The notes: generated by a model from the letters alone, not told the origin. Counted from the first letter of the stretch, positions 47,903-58,342 are shown. The stretch is 64,000 nt of DNA from Stenotrophomonas maltophilia (GCF_003970865.1 NZ_RXLZ01000008.1:1-64000); one strand, 5' to 3'. Program-made: numbers and translations.

Positions 47903-48769
47903 TCACAACAGGCGCTCGGACACGACCCGGAACGGCACCCGTGGCAGCAGGAAGGCCAGCCCCTCGGCCAGGTTCACGCCCATCGCCTGCAGGCGCGGGC
48001 ACTGCAGCTCGCCATCCAGCTGCAGCGGCTGCAGGCTGTCGATCTCCACCGGCAGCGCGATGCGGGTGCTGGCCCAGCGACAGTCGCAGGTGCGGGCGAT
48101 GGCCTCGTCCTGGCAGGTGAGGAAACGCAGGAGGGCCTGATGGTCACTGAAGGCGGCCGTCCACGCCGCATCCTTCCAGCCCGCAGCGGCCTGCCACTGC
48201 AGGTGCAGCCCCGGCGCACTGCCCTGCCCGCCTTCGATCCGGGTGTGCCCACCGCCATCGGCGCGCACCACATGCTCGAAGCGCGCGGACAGGTGTGGCT
48301 GCATGGCATCGCTGAAAGCGCGCGCGCCAGCGACGAAGGCCAGCTGGTCCATCACGTTGCGATCGAACAGCACCACCGGTGTCCCGTCCGGATCGTCATC
48401 ACGACGCAGGTACCAGCGCCAGTTGCTCTGCCTTGGCGACGGCATCAGGGAGCGCAGCGGCCCGGCCAACGCCGGCCCGAAGTGGCCGTGACGGTAACTG
48501 AGGATGGTGTAAGGCGTACGTCCGGCATGGACCACGTAATGATGGCCCGGCGGTGGCGTTGGTGCGTGGCGCACGTCGACCCACCAGCTCACGTAGACCA
48601 CATCGCGCACGTCACTGACCAGCGCCGGCATCGGCCAGCGCCGCGACAGCGCGCGGCGCAGCCGGGTCCAGCGCGGGGCGTGCAGCAGGCGCGGCAGCAT
48701 CCGCCCGAACAGGGTGTCGGACGGATGCCGGTAGATCGCGGACTGCGCCAGATCCTCCGGCGCAGCCAC
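47903..48769 (-). CDS. Unknown protein within the dapD-dapE operon
   Basis: I do not recognise this 288-residue protein. It is soluble in appearance, rich in Arg, His and Trp (SWWVDVRHAPTPPPGHHYVVHAG, SNWRWYLRRDDD), with three Cys in the C-terminal third (LTCQDEAIARTCDCRW) that might bind metal or form disulfides. It starts with a GTG two bases after the dapD stop codon and ends about 40 bases before yffB, so it is co-transcribed with lysine-biosynthesis genes. The start is uncertain because the only Shine-Dalgarno-like bases abut the GTG. Confidence 0.65.
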   Translation of the reverse strand: MAAPEDLAQSAIYRHPSDTLFGRMLPRLLHAPRWTRLRRALSRRWPMPALVSDVRDVVYVSWWVDVRHAPTPPPGHHYVVHAGRTPYTILSYRHGHFGPALAGPLRSLMPSPRQSNWRWYLRRDDDPDGTPVVLFDRNVMDQLAFVAGARAFSDAMQPHLSARFEHVVRADGGGHTRIEGGQGSAPGLHLQWQAAAGWKDAAWTAAFSDHQALLRFLTCQDEAIARTCDCRWASTRIALPVEIDSLQPLQLDGELQCPRLQAMGVNLAEGLAFLLPRVPFRVVSERLL

Positions 48770-48771
48770 CT

Positions 48772-49851
48772 TCAGTCGGCCAGGCCGCGCAGCAGGTCGT
48801 TGACGCTGGTCTTGCTGCGGGTCTTGGCATCAACCTGCTTGACGATCACCGCGCAGTACAGCGAATGGGTACCGTCCTTGCTCGGCAGCGAGCCGGACAC
48901 CACCACGCTGTACGGCGGGATGTAGCCGTAGGTGATTTCGCCGGTGGCACGGTTGTAGATACGGGTGCTCTGGCTGAGGAACACGCCCATGCCGATCACG
49001 CTGTGGTGACCGACCACCACGCCTTCAACCACTTCCGAACGGGCACCGATGAAGCAGTGGTCCTCGATGATGGTCGGGCTGGCCTGCAGCGGCTCCAGCA
49101 CGCCGCCGATGCCGGCGCCGCCGGACAGGTGGCAGTGCTGGCCGATCTGCGCACAGGAACCGACGGTGGCCCAGGTATCGACCATGGTGCCTTCGCCGAC
49201 GTAGGCGCCGATGTTGGTGAAGCTCGGCATCAGCACCACGTCCTTGCCGAAGTAGGTACCGCGGCGGGCGATCGCGCCCGGCACCACGCGCACGCCACCA
49301 CGGCGGAACTTCGCTTCGTCATAGCCGGCGAAGCGCGATTCGACCTTGTCCCAGAACGGCGCCGGGCGGGCGTCGACCACGGCCATGTCGTTGACGCGGA
49401 AATACAGCAGCACGGCCTTCTTCAGCCACTCGTTGACCTTCCAGCCGCCCTGGCCGTCCGGCTCGGCGACGCGGAACTCGCCGCTTTCCAGGCCGTCGAT
49501 CACGCGGTTGACCAGCGGCTTGGTCGAGCCTTCCAGCTCATGCAGGGTCAAGGTGGCGCGGCGCTCGAAGGCACTCTCGATGCCGAACTTCAGTTCTTCC
49601 ACGCCCGGGGCCGACGGCTTGCGCAGCGACTTGCGGGCGATGGTTTCGGCGCGGACGGCTTCGGCGCTCTTGGCCGGCGCCGGCTTCTTCACAGCACGCT
49701 TCACCGCCGCCGTTTTCTTCGCCGGGGCCTTCACCGCAGCAGCCTTCTTCGGCGCGGTGGTCTTCTTCGCGGCCGGTGCGGCGGCAGCAGGTTTCCGGGC
49801 CGCTGCGCTCTTGGGGGTCGCGGCGGTCTTCTTGGCGGGCTTGGTGGCCAT
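48772..49851 (-). CDS. dapD: Tetrahydrodipicolinate N-succinyltransferase with basic N-terminal tail
   Basis: Acyltransferase of the lysine/diaminopimelate pathway (succinyl-CoA + tetrahydrodipicolinate). The C-terminal ~275 residues match DapD in length and show the left-handed beta-helix hexapeptides ([46 protein letters not shown]). Ahead of this lies an unusual tail of about 70-80 residues made almost wholly of Ala, Lys and Pro with PAKK/APKK/VKKPA repeats, resembling histone-H1-like or AlgP tails. The ATG overlaps the glnD stop by one base (TGATG), and no later ATG lies before the conserved core, so the tail appears to be translated. Confidence 0.93.
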   Translation of the reverse strand: MATKPAKKTAATPKSAAARKPAAAAPAAKKTTAPKKAAAVKAPAKKTAAVKRAVKKPAPAKSAEAVRAETIARKSLRKPSAPGVEELKFGIESAFERRATLTLHELEGSTKPLVNRVIDGLESGEFRVAEPDGQGGWKVNEWLKKAVLLYFRVNDMAVVDARPAPFWDKVESRFAGYDEAKFRRGGVRVVPGAIARRGTYFGKDVVLMPSFTNIGAYVGEGTMVDTWATVGSCAQIGQHCHLSGGAGIGGVLEPLQASPTIIEDHCFIGARSEVVEGVVVGHHSVIGMGVFLSQSTRIYNRATGEITYGYIPPYSVVVSGSLPSKDGTHSLYCAVIVKQVDAKTRSKTSVNDLLRGLAD

Positions 49852-52478
49852 CAGGCGGGGTCTCCGGCGTTTCGATCAGGGTCCAGGCAGGCCAGCATCG
49901 CGTCATGCAGCTGCTGCCGGGCAGGTTCAGTCAGGGGGAGGTCGTGTTCGTCACTGATCACGAAGGTGTCTTCGGCGCGTTCGCCGAACGTGGCAATGCG
50001 CGCATCATGCACGCGCAGGCCCTGGTTGCGCAGCACGAACGCCACATCGGCCAGCAGGCCGGGGCGGTCGGGGGCGACCAGGGCAAAACGGGTTGCGCCC
50101 GGCTCATCGCGGAACTCGATGCGCGGGGCGAAACGGAAGTGCCGCAGCTGCCGTGGCACCACCCGGCGTGACGGCCGCAGGCGCGACAGGTCACCGCTGA
50201 GTGCCTCGCGCAGCGCCGCTTCCAGGTTGGCACTGCTGCCATCGGCGAAGGTATCGGCCGGGTTCACTTCGAAGGTATCGAAGATGGTATCGGCCGGACC
50301 GTCCAGCACGCGTGCGCGGTGGATGCCGTAGCCCTTGCGGTCCAGCGTCATCACGATCGCGGCGAACAGGCCGTCGCGGTCCGGCGAATGCACGAATACT
50401 TCCAGCGCGGGGTCGTCGACACTGATCCGGCGTACCTTCACCAGCGCCTGGCCCTGCTTCACCGGCACCAGCGCGGCGGCCTGCCAGGCCAGCTGCTCCG
50501 GGCGCAGGCGGATGAAGCCTTCGTCGGGCATCACCGCGAACTGGCGGTCGATGGTGGCATCGTCGTAACCCCGCTCGCGCACCAGTGCGCGCACGCTGTC
50601 ACGCGCTTCGGCCACGCGCTCGGCCGCCGGCACCGGGTGTTCCAGCCCCTCGCGCAGCGCGCGCCGGGTGGCGAAGTACAGGTCGGCCAGCAGGCGGTCC
50701 TTCCAGGCATTCCACAGCTTCGGGCTGGTGCCGGCGATGTCGGCGCAGGTCAACAGGTACAGGTAGTCCAGGCGGTCGCGGCTGCCGACCAGGGTGGCGA
50801 AGCGATGGATCACCTCCGGGTCGGCGATGTCCTGCTTCTGCGCGGTCACCGACATGCGCAGGTGCTGTTCGACCAGCCACGCCACCAGTTCGGTATCGGA
50901 CGTGCTCAGCGCATGCGCCTGGCAGAACGCGCGCGCGTCCACCGCGCCCAGCTCCGAATGGTCGCCGCCACGGCCCTTGGCGATGTCATGGAACAGGCCG
51001 GCCAGCAGCAGCAGCTCCGGCTTGCGCAGGCGCGGCCACACTTCATGCGCGATCGAGAAGCGCTCGTCGGCACGGCTGCTGGCGAACAGGCCGATATTGC
51101 GCAGGACCATCAGCGTGTGCTGGTCGACGGTGTAGACATGGAACAGGTCGAACTGCATGCGCCCGCTGACCTGGGCGAAGGCGGGAATCCACTGGCCAAG
51201 CACGCCCAGCCGCGCCATGCGCGAGAGCGTATCGACCGGGCGCTGGCCGCGCAGCAGCGCCAGGAACTGCTCGCGCGCATCGGCGTCGGCCTGGTCGTAG
51301 GCCGGCAACAGCGGCAGCGCTTCGGCCAGCGCGCGCGCGGTCAGCGAATGCAGGCCGCGCACCTGCGGGTTGTTGGCCCAGCTGGCAAACAGCGCGAACA
51401 CCTGGCCGATATCACCGCGCGGCCAGTCGGCCTCGTTGGCCGCCAGGTAGCCACGGCGCAGGGAAAAGCCCACGGTCAGCGGTTCCGGCTGGGCCTCGCC
51501 ATCGAATTGTTCCTCGAAGCGCTGCAGCAGGCGGTCGCTGATCCGGCGCACCACCAGCGCAGCGCGGTAGAAGCCCTGCATCATCTTCTCGACACCGAGA
51601 TTCTCGGCATCGTCTTCAAAGCCCAGGCGTGCAGCCAGGGTCTTCTGGTAATCGAAACGCAGGCGCTCTTCCGGGCGACGCGCGACCAGATGCAGGCCAA
51701 AGCGCAGCCGCGCCAGCACCGCACGTTCGCGCTTCAGCGCCGCCGCTTCGTCAGCGCCCAGATGACCGAGCCCGACCAGCGCCTCCAGGTCACGCACGCC
51801 GAAGGCACGCAGTGCCATCCAGCCCAGCGTGTTGAGATCACGCAGGCCACCGGGGCCATCCTTGAGGTCCGGTTCCAGGTTGTCGGCGGTGTCGCCGAAA
51901 CGCTGGTGGCGGTTGCGCAGCTCTTCCAGCTTGGCCAGGAAGAACGCGCGTGCCGGCCACAGTTCCCGATCGTCGATGGCCTCGCGCAGCGCGCGGCGCG
52001 CCGCATCATCGGCCAGGATCGGGCGCGCCTCGATCAGCGCGGTCAGCACGGTCTGGTCCGCCGCCGCCTCGCGGCACTGCGGCGCCGAACGCACCGCATG
52101 GCTGACCGCCAGCCCGCAGTCCCACAGCAGTGCGAACAGGCGTGCCAGTGCCGATTCATGCGCCAACTGTGCCGGCGGATCGCCGAACACCAGCAGGTCG
52201 ATGTCCGACCGCGGGAACAGCTCACCGCGGCCGTAGCCACCCACCGCGAACAACGACAGCCCGCTATCGGCCGGCAGGCAACGCTGCCACGCCAGGCGGA
52301 TCAGATGGTCGGCGGCACGCGCGCGCAGCGCCAGCAGGCGCTCGATGTTGTCGCCCTGGTCGAAGCGGCGGTACAGGCGGGCATCGGCCTGCTGCAGCGC
52401 CTGGCGCGCGGCAGCAGCCCAGTCCGGGTCGTTGGGCGACGCGGCCGGCGTGTCCAGCAGCGAACTCGCCGGCAGCAT
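49851..52478 (-). CDS. glnD: PII uridylyltransferase/uridylyl-removing enzyme
   Basis: 875-residue nitrogen sensor that uridylylates and deuridylylates PII. Order: nucleotidyltransferase domain ([23 protein letters not shown]), helical linker, HD domain for UMP removal ([22 protein letters not shown]), and two C-terminal ACT domains that bind glutamine ([44 protein letters not shown]). Starts two bases after the map stop and overlaps dapD by one base. Confidence 0.96.
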   Translation of the reverse strand: MLPASSLLDTPAASPNDPDWAAAARQALQQADARLYRRFDQGDNIERLLALRARAADHLIRLAWQRCLPADSGLSLFAVGGYGRGELFPRSDIDLLVFGDPPAQLAHESALARLFALLWDCGLAVSHAVRSAPQCREAAADQTVLTALIEARPILADDAARRALREAIDDRELWPARAFFLAKLEELRNRHQRFGDTADNLEPDLKDGPGGLRDLNTLGWMALRAFGVRDLEALVGLGHLGADEAAALKRERAVLARLRFGLHLVARRPEERLRFDYQKTLAARLGFEDDAENLGVEKMMQGFYRAALVVRRISDRLLQRFEEQFDGEAQPEPLTVGFSLRRGYLAANEADWPRGDIGQVFALFASWANNPQVRGLHSLTARALAEALPLLPAYDQADADAREQFLALLRGQRPVDTLSRMARLGVLGQWIPAFAQVSGRMQFDLFHVYTVDQHTLMVLRNIGLFASSRADERFSIAHEVWPRLRKPELLLLAGLFHDIAKGRGGDHSELGAVDARAFCQAHALSTSDTELVAWLVEQHLRMSVTAQKQDIADPEVIHRFATLVGSRDRLDYLYLLTCADIAGTSPKLWNAWKDRLLADLYFATRRALREGLEHPVPAAERVAEARDSVRALVRERGYDDATIDRQFAVMPDEGFIRLRPEQLAWQAAALVPVKQGQALVKVRRISVDDPALEVFVHSPDRDGLFAAIVMTLDRKGYGIHRARVLDGPADTIFDTFEVNPADTFADGSSANLEAALREALSGDLSRLRPSRRVVPRQLRHFRFAPRIEFRDEPGATRFALVAPDRPGLLADVAFVLRNQGLRVHDARIATFGERAEDTFVISDEHDLPLTEPARQQLHDAMLACLDPDRNAGDPA

Positions 52479-52480
52479 CT

Positions 52481-53257
52481 TCAGGAGACCTGCGACTCGC
52501 CCGGCGACAGGGTCAGCACGTCCACGCCGGTCTCGGTGACCGCGATCATGTGCTCCCACTGTGCCGACAGCTTGCGGTCCTTGGTCACCACGGTCCAGCC
52601 ATCCGGCAGCACCTTGTTGTAGCGGGTGCCCTCGTTGATCATCGGCTCGATGGTGAAGGTCATGCCCGGCTGCAGCACCAGGCCCTGGCCCGGGCGGCCG
52701 TAATGCACCACCTGCGGCTCATCGTGGTAGACCTTGCCGATGCCGTGGCCGCAGTACTCGCGCACCACGCTGAAACGCTCGCCTTCGGCATAGCTCTGGA
52801 TGGCATGGCCGATGTCGCCCAGGGTCGCGCCCGGTCGTACCGCGCGGATGCCGCGCCACATGGCTTCGTAGGTGGTTTCCACCAGGCGGCGGGCCATCAC
52901 CGACGGCGTGCCTACGAAGTACATGCGGCTGGTGTCGCCGTGCCAGCCATCCTTGATGACGGTGACGTCGATGTTGATGATGTCGCCATCCTTGAGCACC
53001 TTCCCTTCGCTGGGGATGCCATGGCAGATGACGTTGTTGACCGAGGTGCACACGGTCTTCGGGAAGCCGCGGTAGCCGACGTTGGCCGGAACGGCGCCCT
53101 GCACGTTCACGATGTGGTCGTGGCAGATGCGGTCCAGTTCCTCGGTGGTGACACCGGGCTTGACGTGGGGGGTGACGATGTCGAGCACTTCGCTGGCCAT
53201 GCGGCCGGCGATTCGCATCATCTCGATTTCCTGCGGGGTTTTCAGATTCACGCTCAT
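52481..53257 (-). CDS. map: Methionine aminopeptidase type I
   Basis: 258-residue metalloprotease that removes N-terminal Met. Ligands appear in order: His in NNVICHGIPSEG, Asp in DGDIINIDVTVIKDGWHGDTSRMY (two Asp), His in REYCGHGIGKVYHDEPQV, Glu in FTIEPMIN and Glu in AQWEHMIAVTETG. The ATG at 53257 is the conventional start; an in-frame ATG at 53266 exists. First gene of map-glnD-dapD-orf-yffB-dapE. In many Gammaproteobacteria map is divergent from rpsB directly; here 6 kb of fimbrial genes separate them. Confidence 0.95.
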   Translation of the reverse strand: MSVNLKTPQEIEMMRIAGRMASEVLDIVTPHVKPGVTTEELDRICHDHIVNVQGAVPANVGYRGFPKTVCTSVNNVICHGIPSEGKVLKDGDIINIDVTVIKDGWHGDTSRMYFVGTPSVMARRLVETTYEAMWRGIRAVRPGATLGDIGHAIQSYAEGERFSVVREYCGHGIGKVYHDEPQVVHYGRPGQGLVLQPGMTFTIEPMINEGTRYNKVLPDGWTVVTKDRKLSAQWEHMIAVTETGVDVLTLSPGESQVS

Positions 53258-53496
53258 GGCCCCCATTATCGCCGATCCGGCCGCAATCTGAACGAACGCC
53301 ACCCAACTGGCGATCCGGGCCATGCACGGTTCCGGCAAGGAAAGTGAAAGCGTGATCGCCGCCACCCTTTCGCCTCCCTGTTTATCACGGAATACAGACA
53401 CTTACGCCACCTAAGCTGGGGTCACCGTCGCCGAAGCGGTGCCGATCGTGCCGCCTTCGCCTTGTTCAACGGACCTTCGGGTCAGGGAGGTTGTCC

Positions 53497-54027
53497 ATGC
53501 GATCCGCGCTTCGTTCCCCGCTTGTCTGGGCCCTGGCCGGGGTCCTGCTGTCCAGCCCGGCCCTGGCCGCAGACACCACCACCTTCAATGTCACCCTGGT
53601 GGTCACCAAGGCCTGCACGATCACGGCTGCTGCCGCCACCAACGTCGACTTCGGCACGGCGGCCTCGACCACCGCGACCCCCACCCTGGGCCAGGGCACG
53701 GTGACCGCCCAGTGCTCGGCACTGACGCCCTACACGATCTCGCTGAATGCGGGCGCCAATGCCAGCACCGCCAACGACGTCACCACCCGCCGGATGAAGA
53801 ACACCAACGCCGCGGTGACCGCCAACAACTTCGTGGGCTACCAGCTGTACCAGGACGCCGCGCACACCCTGGTCTGGGGCGCCACCTCCGGCACCAACAC
53901 CCAGGCTGGCATCGGCACCGGCCTGGCGGTGCCCTACATCGTCTACGGCCAGATCCTGAACCTGAGCACGAACAACCCGGCGACCGGTAACTACCTGGAT
54001 ACGGTTACCGCCACGATCACCTATTGA
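53497..54027 (+). CDS. Spore-coat-U-domain pilin-like secreted subunit
   Basis: 176-residue secreted protein: signal peptide (to about Ala23-Ala24, SSPALA|ADTT), then a single SCPU domain with conserved Cys (VTKACTITA and TAQCSA) and C-terminal strand TVTATITY. SCPU proteins are exported by chaperone-usher systems and form archaic-type pili. GGGAGG is six bases before the ATG. First gene of a six-gene cluster; divergent from map over 240 bp in which I see no further feature. Confidence 0.88.
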   Translation: MRSALRSPLVWALAGVLLSSPALAADTTTFNVTLVVTKACTITAAAATNVDFGTAASTTATPTLGQGTVTAQCSALTPYTISLNAGANASTANDVTTRRMKNTNAAVTANNFVGYQLYQDAAHTLVWGATSGTNTQAGIGTGLAVPYIVYGQILNLSTNNPATGNYLDTVTATITY

Positions 54028-54041
54028 TGGAGTACGCCCGC

Positions 54042-54776
54042 ATGGCCGGACCCCGCCCGTGGCGCGCCACCGGCGTGGCGCTGCTCGTCCTGAGCCTGGT
54101 ACTCGCCGCCCCGGCCGGAGCCACCAGCCTGCAGGTCGCCCCGACCAGCCTGCAGCTGGAAGCGCGCCAGCGTGCCGGCGAGCTTTGGCTGACCAACAGC
54201 GGCACCTCGCCGGTGAAGCTGCAGGTGCGGGTGTTCCGCTGGGTGCAGCAGGGCGGCCAGGAGCAACTGCTGCCCACCGATGAGCTGGTGGTCACCCCGC
54301 CGATGCAGGAACTGGCTGCCGGACAGCAGCAGCTGGTCCGGGTGATGCGTCCGGACAGGACGCCACCGCCTGCACAGCAGCACTACCGGTTGATTGTCGA
54401 CGAGGTGCCCGATCTGGCCACCCGCGCCGAAGGCATGCAGTTCGTACTGCGCTATTCGATACCGGTGTTCGTGCAGCCCGCCGCCGGCAAGCTTGCGCCG
54501 CAGCTGCAGGCCCGCCTGGTGCAGTTGCCCGATGGCCGCAACGGCGTCGAGGTGGCCAACGCGGGCAACAGCTATGCGCAGATCGCCGATCTCGCGCTGG
54601 GCAGTGCCACGCGCCCGCGCATCGTGCATCCCGGACTGCTGGGTTACGTGCTGCCCGGGCAGGTGATGCGCTGGCCGATCGAGCGCACGGCGATCGACCG
54701 CGACAACGACCAGATCACGGCCAAGCTCAATGGCGAGTCGGAACAGACGCCGCTGTCGCCCCCATCGGCTCGCTGA
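54042..54776 (+). CDS. Periplasmic pilus chaperone (first copy)
   Basis: 244-residue PapD-like chaperone: signal peptide (VALLVLSLVLAAPAGA), N-terminal Ig-like domain (TSLQVAPTSLQLEARQRAGELWLTNSG, ...QQQLVRVMRPDRTPPPAQQHYRLIVDEVP), and C-terminal domain. It caps subunits in the periplasm by donor-strand complementation. The ATG at 54042 has GGAG nine bases upstream; an ATG at 54027 overlapping the previous stop is an alternative. Confidence 0.88.
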   Translation: MAGPRPWRATGVALLVLSLVLAAPAGATSLQVAPTSLQLEARQRAGELWLTNSGTSPVKLQVRVFRWVQQGGQEQLLPTDELVVTPPMQELAAGQQQLVRVMRPDRTPPPAQQHYRLIVDEVPDLATRAEGMQFVLRYSIPVFVQPAAGKLAPQLQARLVQLPDGRNGVEVANAGNSYAQIADLALGSATRPRIVHPGLLGYVLPGQVMRWPIERTAIDRDNDQITAKLNGESEQTPLSPPSAR

Positions 54777-54783
54777 GGCGTTG

Positions 54784-57162
54784 ATGGGCGCGCTGCTTGC
54801 TGCCCTGGCTCCCGCGGCGATCCAAGCCGCCGATGTGTCCGGTGCAGCGGCCACCGCCGCCGCCGATGTATCAGGCATCTCCGCCGATGCGATCCTGCCA
54901 CCGCCCACACCGTTGACCGCCAACCAGACGCTGTACCTGGACGTTTCGCTCAACAGCACCCCACGCGGACTGCTGCCTTTCATCGAGAACCGTGGCCGCC
55001 TGCAGGCCAGCCCCGACGTACTGCGCCAGCTCGGCTTCAACGCCCACGGCGATGCACCGGTGTACCTGGACCAGATCAGCGGCGCGGTGGTGCGCTATGA
55101 CGCACGCCTGCAGACCCTGGCGCTGGACGTGCCGCTGGACCAGCTGACCTTGCCGACCACCGTGCTCAGCCGCCCGCAGACGCGCGCCCCCGCAGGCAGT
55201 GCCTCACCCGGGCTGCTGCTCAACTACGACGTGTATGGCAGCCGGGTGGATACGCTCGGCAACCTCAGCCTGAGCTCGGAACTGCGCCTGTTCGGCGTCG
55301 GCAACGGTACCTTCGAAAACACCGCGGTCAGCCGGCGCTACCAGCAGCCAGGCGACCGTCGCTGGCGCGGTGAGAGCGTGCGCCTGGATACGCGCTGGAG
55401 CCTGGATTTCCCCGACCAGGCGATGACGCTGGAGGTCGGCGATTTCTACAGCGGCTTCGTCGACTGGACCCGGCCGGTACGCCTGGGTGGCCTGCAGATC
55501 GGTCGTAACTACGGCCTGCAGCCCTATCGTGTACTGACCCCCACGCCCAGTTTCCTCGGCCAGGCGGTGGTGCCGTCCACGGTCGAGCTGTACGTCGATG
55601 GTCTGCGCCAGTACAGCGGCCAGGTCCCGGTCGGCCCGTTCCAGTTGGCGGCACAACCGGGCATCAGCGGCACCGGCAGCGCACAGGTGGTGGTGACCGA
55701 TGCGTTCGGCCGCATGCAGACCCTGGATTTCAGCTTCTATGGCACCCAGCAGCTGCTGGCCAAGGGCCTGTCGGACTGGTCGGTCGGTGTTGGCCAGCTG
55801 CGCGAAGACTTCGGCCAGCGCTCCTTCGCCTACGACGATCGCACCGTGGCCAGTGCCAGCTGGCGCGGCGGCATCAGCGATACCTTTACCGGTGAAGCGC
55901 ATGCCGAGGGCGGAGGCGGCCTGGCCCAGGCCGGCATCGGCGGCTGGTGGCTGCTGGGCGGCGCCGGCGTGTTCAACGCGGCCTATGCGCACAGCAATTA
56001 CCACGGCCTGCAGGGCGGGCAGTGGGCACTGGGTTACAGCTGGAACAACCGTCGCCTCAATTTCAATCTACGCAGCGTGCGCAGCCACGGCGACTACCGC
56101 GACCTGGGCGCATTACAGGGCAACCTGCCGCCGAGCATCAGCGAACAGGCCACGGTCGGGCTGGATCTGCTGCGGCTGGGCACGCTCAGCGCCAGCTACC
56201 TGCGCCTGCGCTACCCCGATGGCGAAGACAACCGCTATGCCAGCCTGTTCTGGTCGCGCACCTGGAGCCAACGCTGGTCGGCCTACCTGTCGGTGAACCA
56301 GAACCTGGACCGGAGTGATGACCGCAGCATCTATCTGTCGGTGACCGCCAGCCTGGGCAACAACCGCCAGGCCAGCCTGTCCAGCCAGCGCAACGGCGAC
56401 AGCCAGAGCTGGGTGGCCGACGTCACCCAGCCGGTGCCCGGCGATGGCAGTGCAGGCGGTATCGGTTGGCGCGCGCAGCTGCGCCACGGCGAGGACGGCA
56501 ATGGTGGCCTGGCCGAAGTCGGCATCCTCAATGACGTCGGCCGCTACTCGTTCGGCGCCTCGCGCCAGGGCGGGCTCAACTATGCCTACGGCAGCGCCAG
56601 TGGCAGCCTGGTCTGGATGGGCGGGCACGCGTTCGCCACCCGCGAGGTCTCCGACGCGTTCGCGGTGATCAGCACCAACGGCGTCGGCGGCGTGCCGGTG
56701 CGGCTGGAGAACCGCCTGATCGGCGTCACCGATGATCGTGGCCTGTTGCTGGTCAGTCCGCTGCTGTCCTGGCAGCGCAACCGGGTCTCGATCGACACCC
56801 TGGACCTGCCCGAGGACATGCGTGCCGACCGCATCGAAGACTGGGTGACACCGCGCCAGCGCGCCGGTACCCACGTGACGTTCCAGTTGCGCTCGCGCCC
56901 CTCGCTGAGCCTGACGCTTCAGGGCATGGACGGGCAGCCACTGGAAGTGGGCAGCGAAGTGCAGCTGCCCGATGGACGCCAGGCCACGGTGGGCTATGAC
57001 GGCCTGCTGTATCTGGAAGACGTTGCTGCCGGCAGCGTGCTGTACATCACCACCAGCCGCGGCCAGTGCCGGGTGAAGGTACCCGACCAGCCCAAGGTGG
57101 TGGCGTCCGGCGCCCGGCCGAAGCCGGCACCGCTGCTGTGCATCCCGGAGGTGGCGCCGTGA
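54784..57162 (+). CDS. Outer-membrane fimbrial usher
   Basis: 792-residue usher barrel: signal peptide (MGALLAALAPAAIQA), N-terminal domain (LYLDVSLNSTPRGLLPFIENRGRLQASPDVL), barrel with plug (residues ~180-560, PSTVELYVDGLRQYSGQVPVGPFQL), and C-terminal domains ending with a Cys-containing stretch (TTSRGQCRVKVP and LLCIPEV). It secretes and assembles the subunits. The ATG at 54784 follows GAGG in the first chaperone's stop region; an upstream ATG at 54730 is possible but would overlap that gene by 47 bases. Confidence 0.9.
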   Translation: MGALLAALAPAAIQAADVSGAAATAAADVSGISADAILPPPTPLTANQTLYLDVSLNSTPRGLLPFIENRGRLQASPDVLRQLGFNAHGDAPVYLDQISGAVVRYDARLQTLALDVPLDQLTLPTTVLSRPQTRAPAGSASPGLLLNYDVYGSRVDTLGNLSLSSELRLFGVGNGTFENTAVSRRYQQPGDRRWRGESVRLDTRWSLDFPDQAMTLEVGDFYSGFVDWTRPVRLGGLQIGRNYGLQPYRVLTPTPSFLGQAVVPSTVELYVDGLRQYSGQVPVGPFQLAAQPGISGTGSAQVVVTDAFGRMQTLDFSFYGTQQLLAKGLSDWSVGVGQLREDFGQRSFAYDDRTVASASWRGGISDTFTGEAHAEGGGGLAQAGIGGWWLLGGAGVFNAAYAHSNYHGLQGGQWALGYSWNNRRLNFNLRSVRSHGDYRDLGALQGNLPPSISEQATVGLDLLRLGTLSASYLRLRYPDGEDNRYASLFWSRTWSQRWSAYLSVNQNLDRSDDRSIYLSVTASLGNNRQASLSSQRNGDSQSWVADVTQPVPGDGSAGGIGWRAQLRHGEDGNGGLAEVGILNDVGRYSFGASRQGGLNYAYGSASGSLVWMGGHAFATREVSDAFAVISTNGVGGVPVRLENRLIGVTDDRGLLLVSPLLSWQRNRVSIDTLDLPEDMRADRIEDWVTPRQRAGTHVTFQLRSRPSLSLTLQGMDGQPLEVGSEVQLPDGRQATVGYDGLLYLEDVAAGSVLYITTSRGQCRVKVPDQPKVVASGARPKPAPLLCIPEVAP

Positions 57163-58196
57163 GGGTGCTGCTGCTCGGCATGCTGCTGGTCGTCGGCCTG
57201 CTCGCGGCACTACCGGCCCGGGCGACAGCGGTCTGCACGGCAACCGCGAACCCGACCCTGCCATTCGGCAACATCAACAGCAATGCTCCCGGCCCTACGG
57301 CGGCGACGCTGAACATCACAGTGACCTGCACTACTGCCGCACTGAGCCTGCTGGCCACCACCGGCGTACGCGTCTGCGTGGGTATCGGCGCAGGCAGTGG
57401 CGGCGGCAGCAGCGCCACCTTCCGCACGATGTCCACCTCCACCAGCAACACCATGAACTTCCAGTTGTACAACACCGCCAGCTACAGCCAGGCCACCGGC
57501 CTGGTGCCACGCGGCACGCCACCCGCGCAGGAACTGACCATGAGCTACAACGTGCCGCTGCTGGCCGGCGGCAGCGGTGCGCAGTCCGTGCAGCTGTTCG
57601 CGCAGATCCCTGCCAACCAGATCCTCGCTTCGGGTGCCTACAGCAGCAGCTTCAGCGGCGCCAACGTGGTGCTTACCTGGGCCTGGAACGAAGTCCTGCT
57701 CGGCAACGCCACCGTGCCGGCCGCCTGCAACGGCGGCGCGACCGGCACCAACAGCGCCAGTGCGGCCTTCAGCTTCACCGCCACTGCCAACGTGCTGCCG
57801 CAATGCGGCAGCTACGTCACCACCAACATGGACTTCGGCAACGTCACCGGCAGCATTCCCGCCAACATCGACCGGACCGCCACGCTCACGCTGACCTGCC
57901 TGAAGAACACCGCCTACCAGATCAGCCTCAACAACGGCCAGAACAACCCCGGCGCCTCCACCACCCGGCGCATGGCCACCACCATTGGCAGCGGCACCTA
58001 CTACCTTCCCTATGAGCTGTACCGCGATGCCGCGCGCAGCCTGCGCTGGGGCAATACCCTCAACGTCGATACCGTTGGCGGCACCGGAAGTGGCAGCGCG
58101 CAGCAGCTGACCATCTATGGCCGGGTGCCGCCGGTCACCGGCCAGCCCCCGGCCGGTACCTACAACGATCTGGTGCAGGTGACCATCACCTATTGA
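57159..58196 (+). CDS. Two-domain SCPU subunit (candidate pilus tip adhesin)
   Basis: 345-residue secreted protein with two SCPU domains in tandem: one from about residue 25 (CTATANPTLPFGNINSN) and one from about residue 210 (QCGSYVTTNMDFGNVTGSI), ending TYNDLVQVTITY. Two-domain subunits of archaic chaperone-usher systems are usually the tip adhesin; that is an inference. The GTG start at 57159 overlaps the usher stop (GTGA) and has GGAGG seven bases upstream. Confidence 0.85.
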   Translation: MRVLLLGMLLVVGLLAALPARATAVCTATANPTLPFGNINSNAPGPTAATLNITVTCTTAALSLLATTGVRVCVGIGAGSGGGSSATFRTMSTSTSNTMNFQLYNTASYSQATGLVPRGTPPAQELTMSYNVPLLAGGSGAQSVQLFAQIPANQILASGAYSSSFSGANVVLTWAWNEVLLGNATVPAACNGGATGTNSASAAFSFTATANVLPQCGSYVTTNMDFGNVTGSIPANIDRTATLTLTCLKNTAYQISLNNGQNNPGASTTRRMATTIGSGTYYLPYELYRDAARSLRWGNTLNVDTVGGTGSGSAQQLTIYGRVPPVTGQPPAGTYNDLVQVTITY

Positions 58197-58201
58197 CCTG
58201 C

Positions 58202-58222
58202 GTGCCGACCAACGGTCGGCAC
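58202..58222. repeat. SMAG-like palindrome within the usher cluster
   Basis: GTGCCGACC-AAC-GGTCGGCAC right after the adhesin stop; a half-copy (GGTCGGCACCCACC) follows at about 58244. Confidence 0.65.
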
Positions 58223-58270
58223 CCACCGGGGTGGGTTTGGAATGGTCGGCACCCACCGGGGCAGGATTCG

Positions 58271-58342
58271 GTAGATCCACGCCATGCGTGGATGCGCGCA
58301 TCACTCCTGCGCCAGGAGAAGTCGACTGGCAGTCGACTCTAC
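58271..58342. repeat. SMAG-type dimer within the usher cluster
   Basis: GTAG plus ATCCACGC-CAT-GCGTGGAT (58271-58293), then AGTCGACT-GGC-AGTCGACT and CTAC (58320-58342). Confidence 0.75.
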
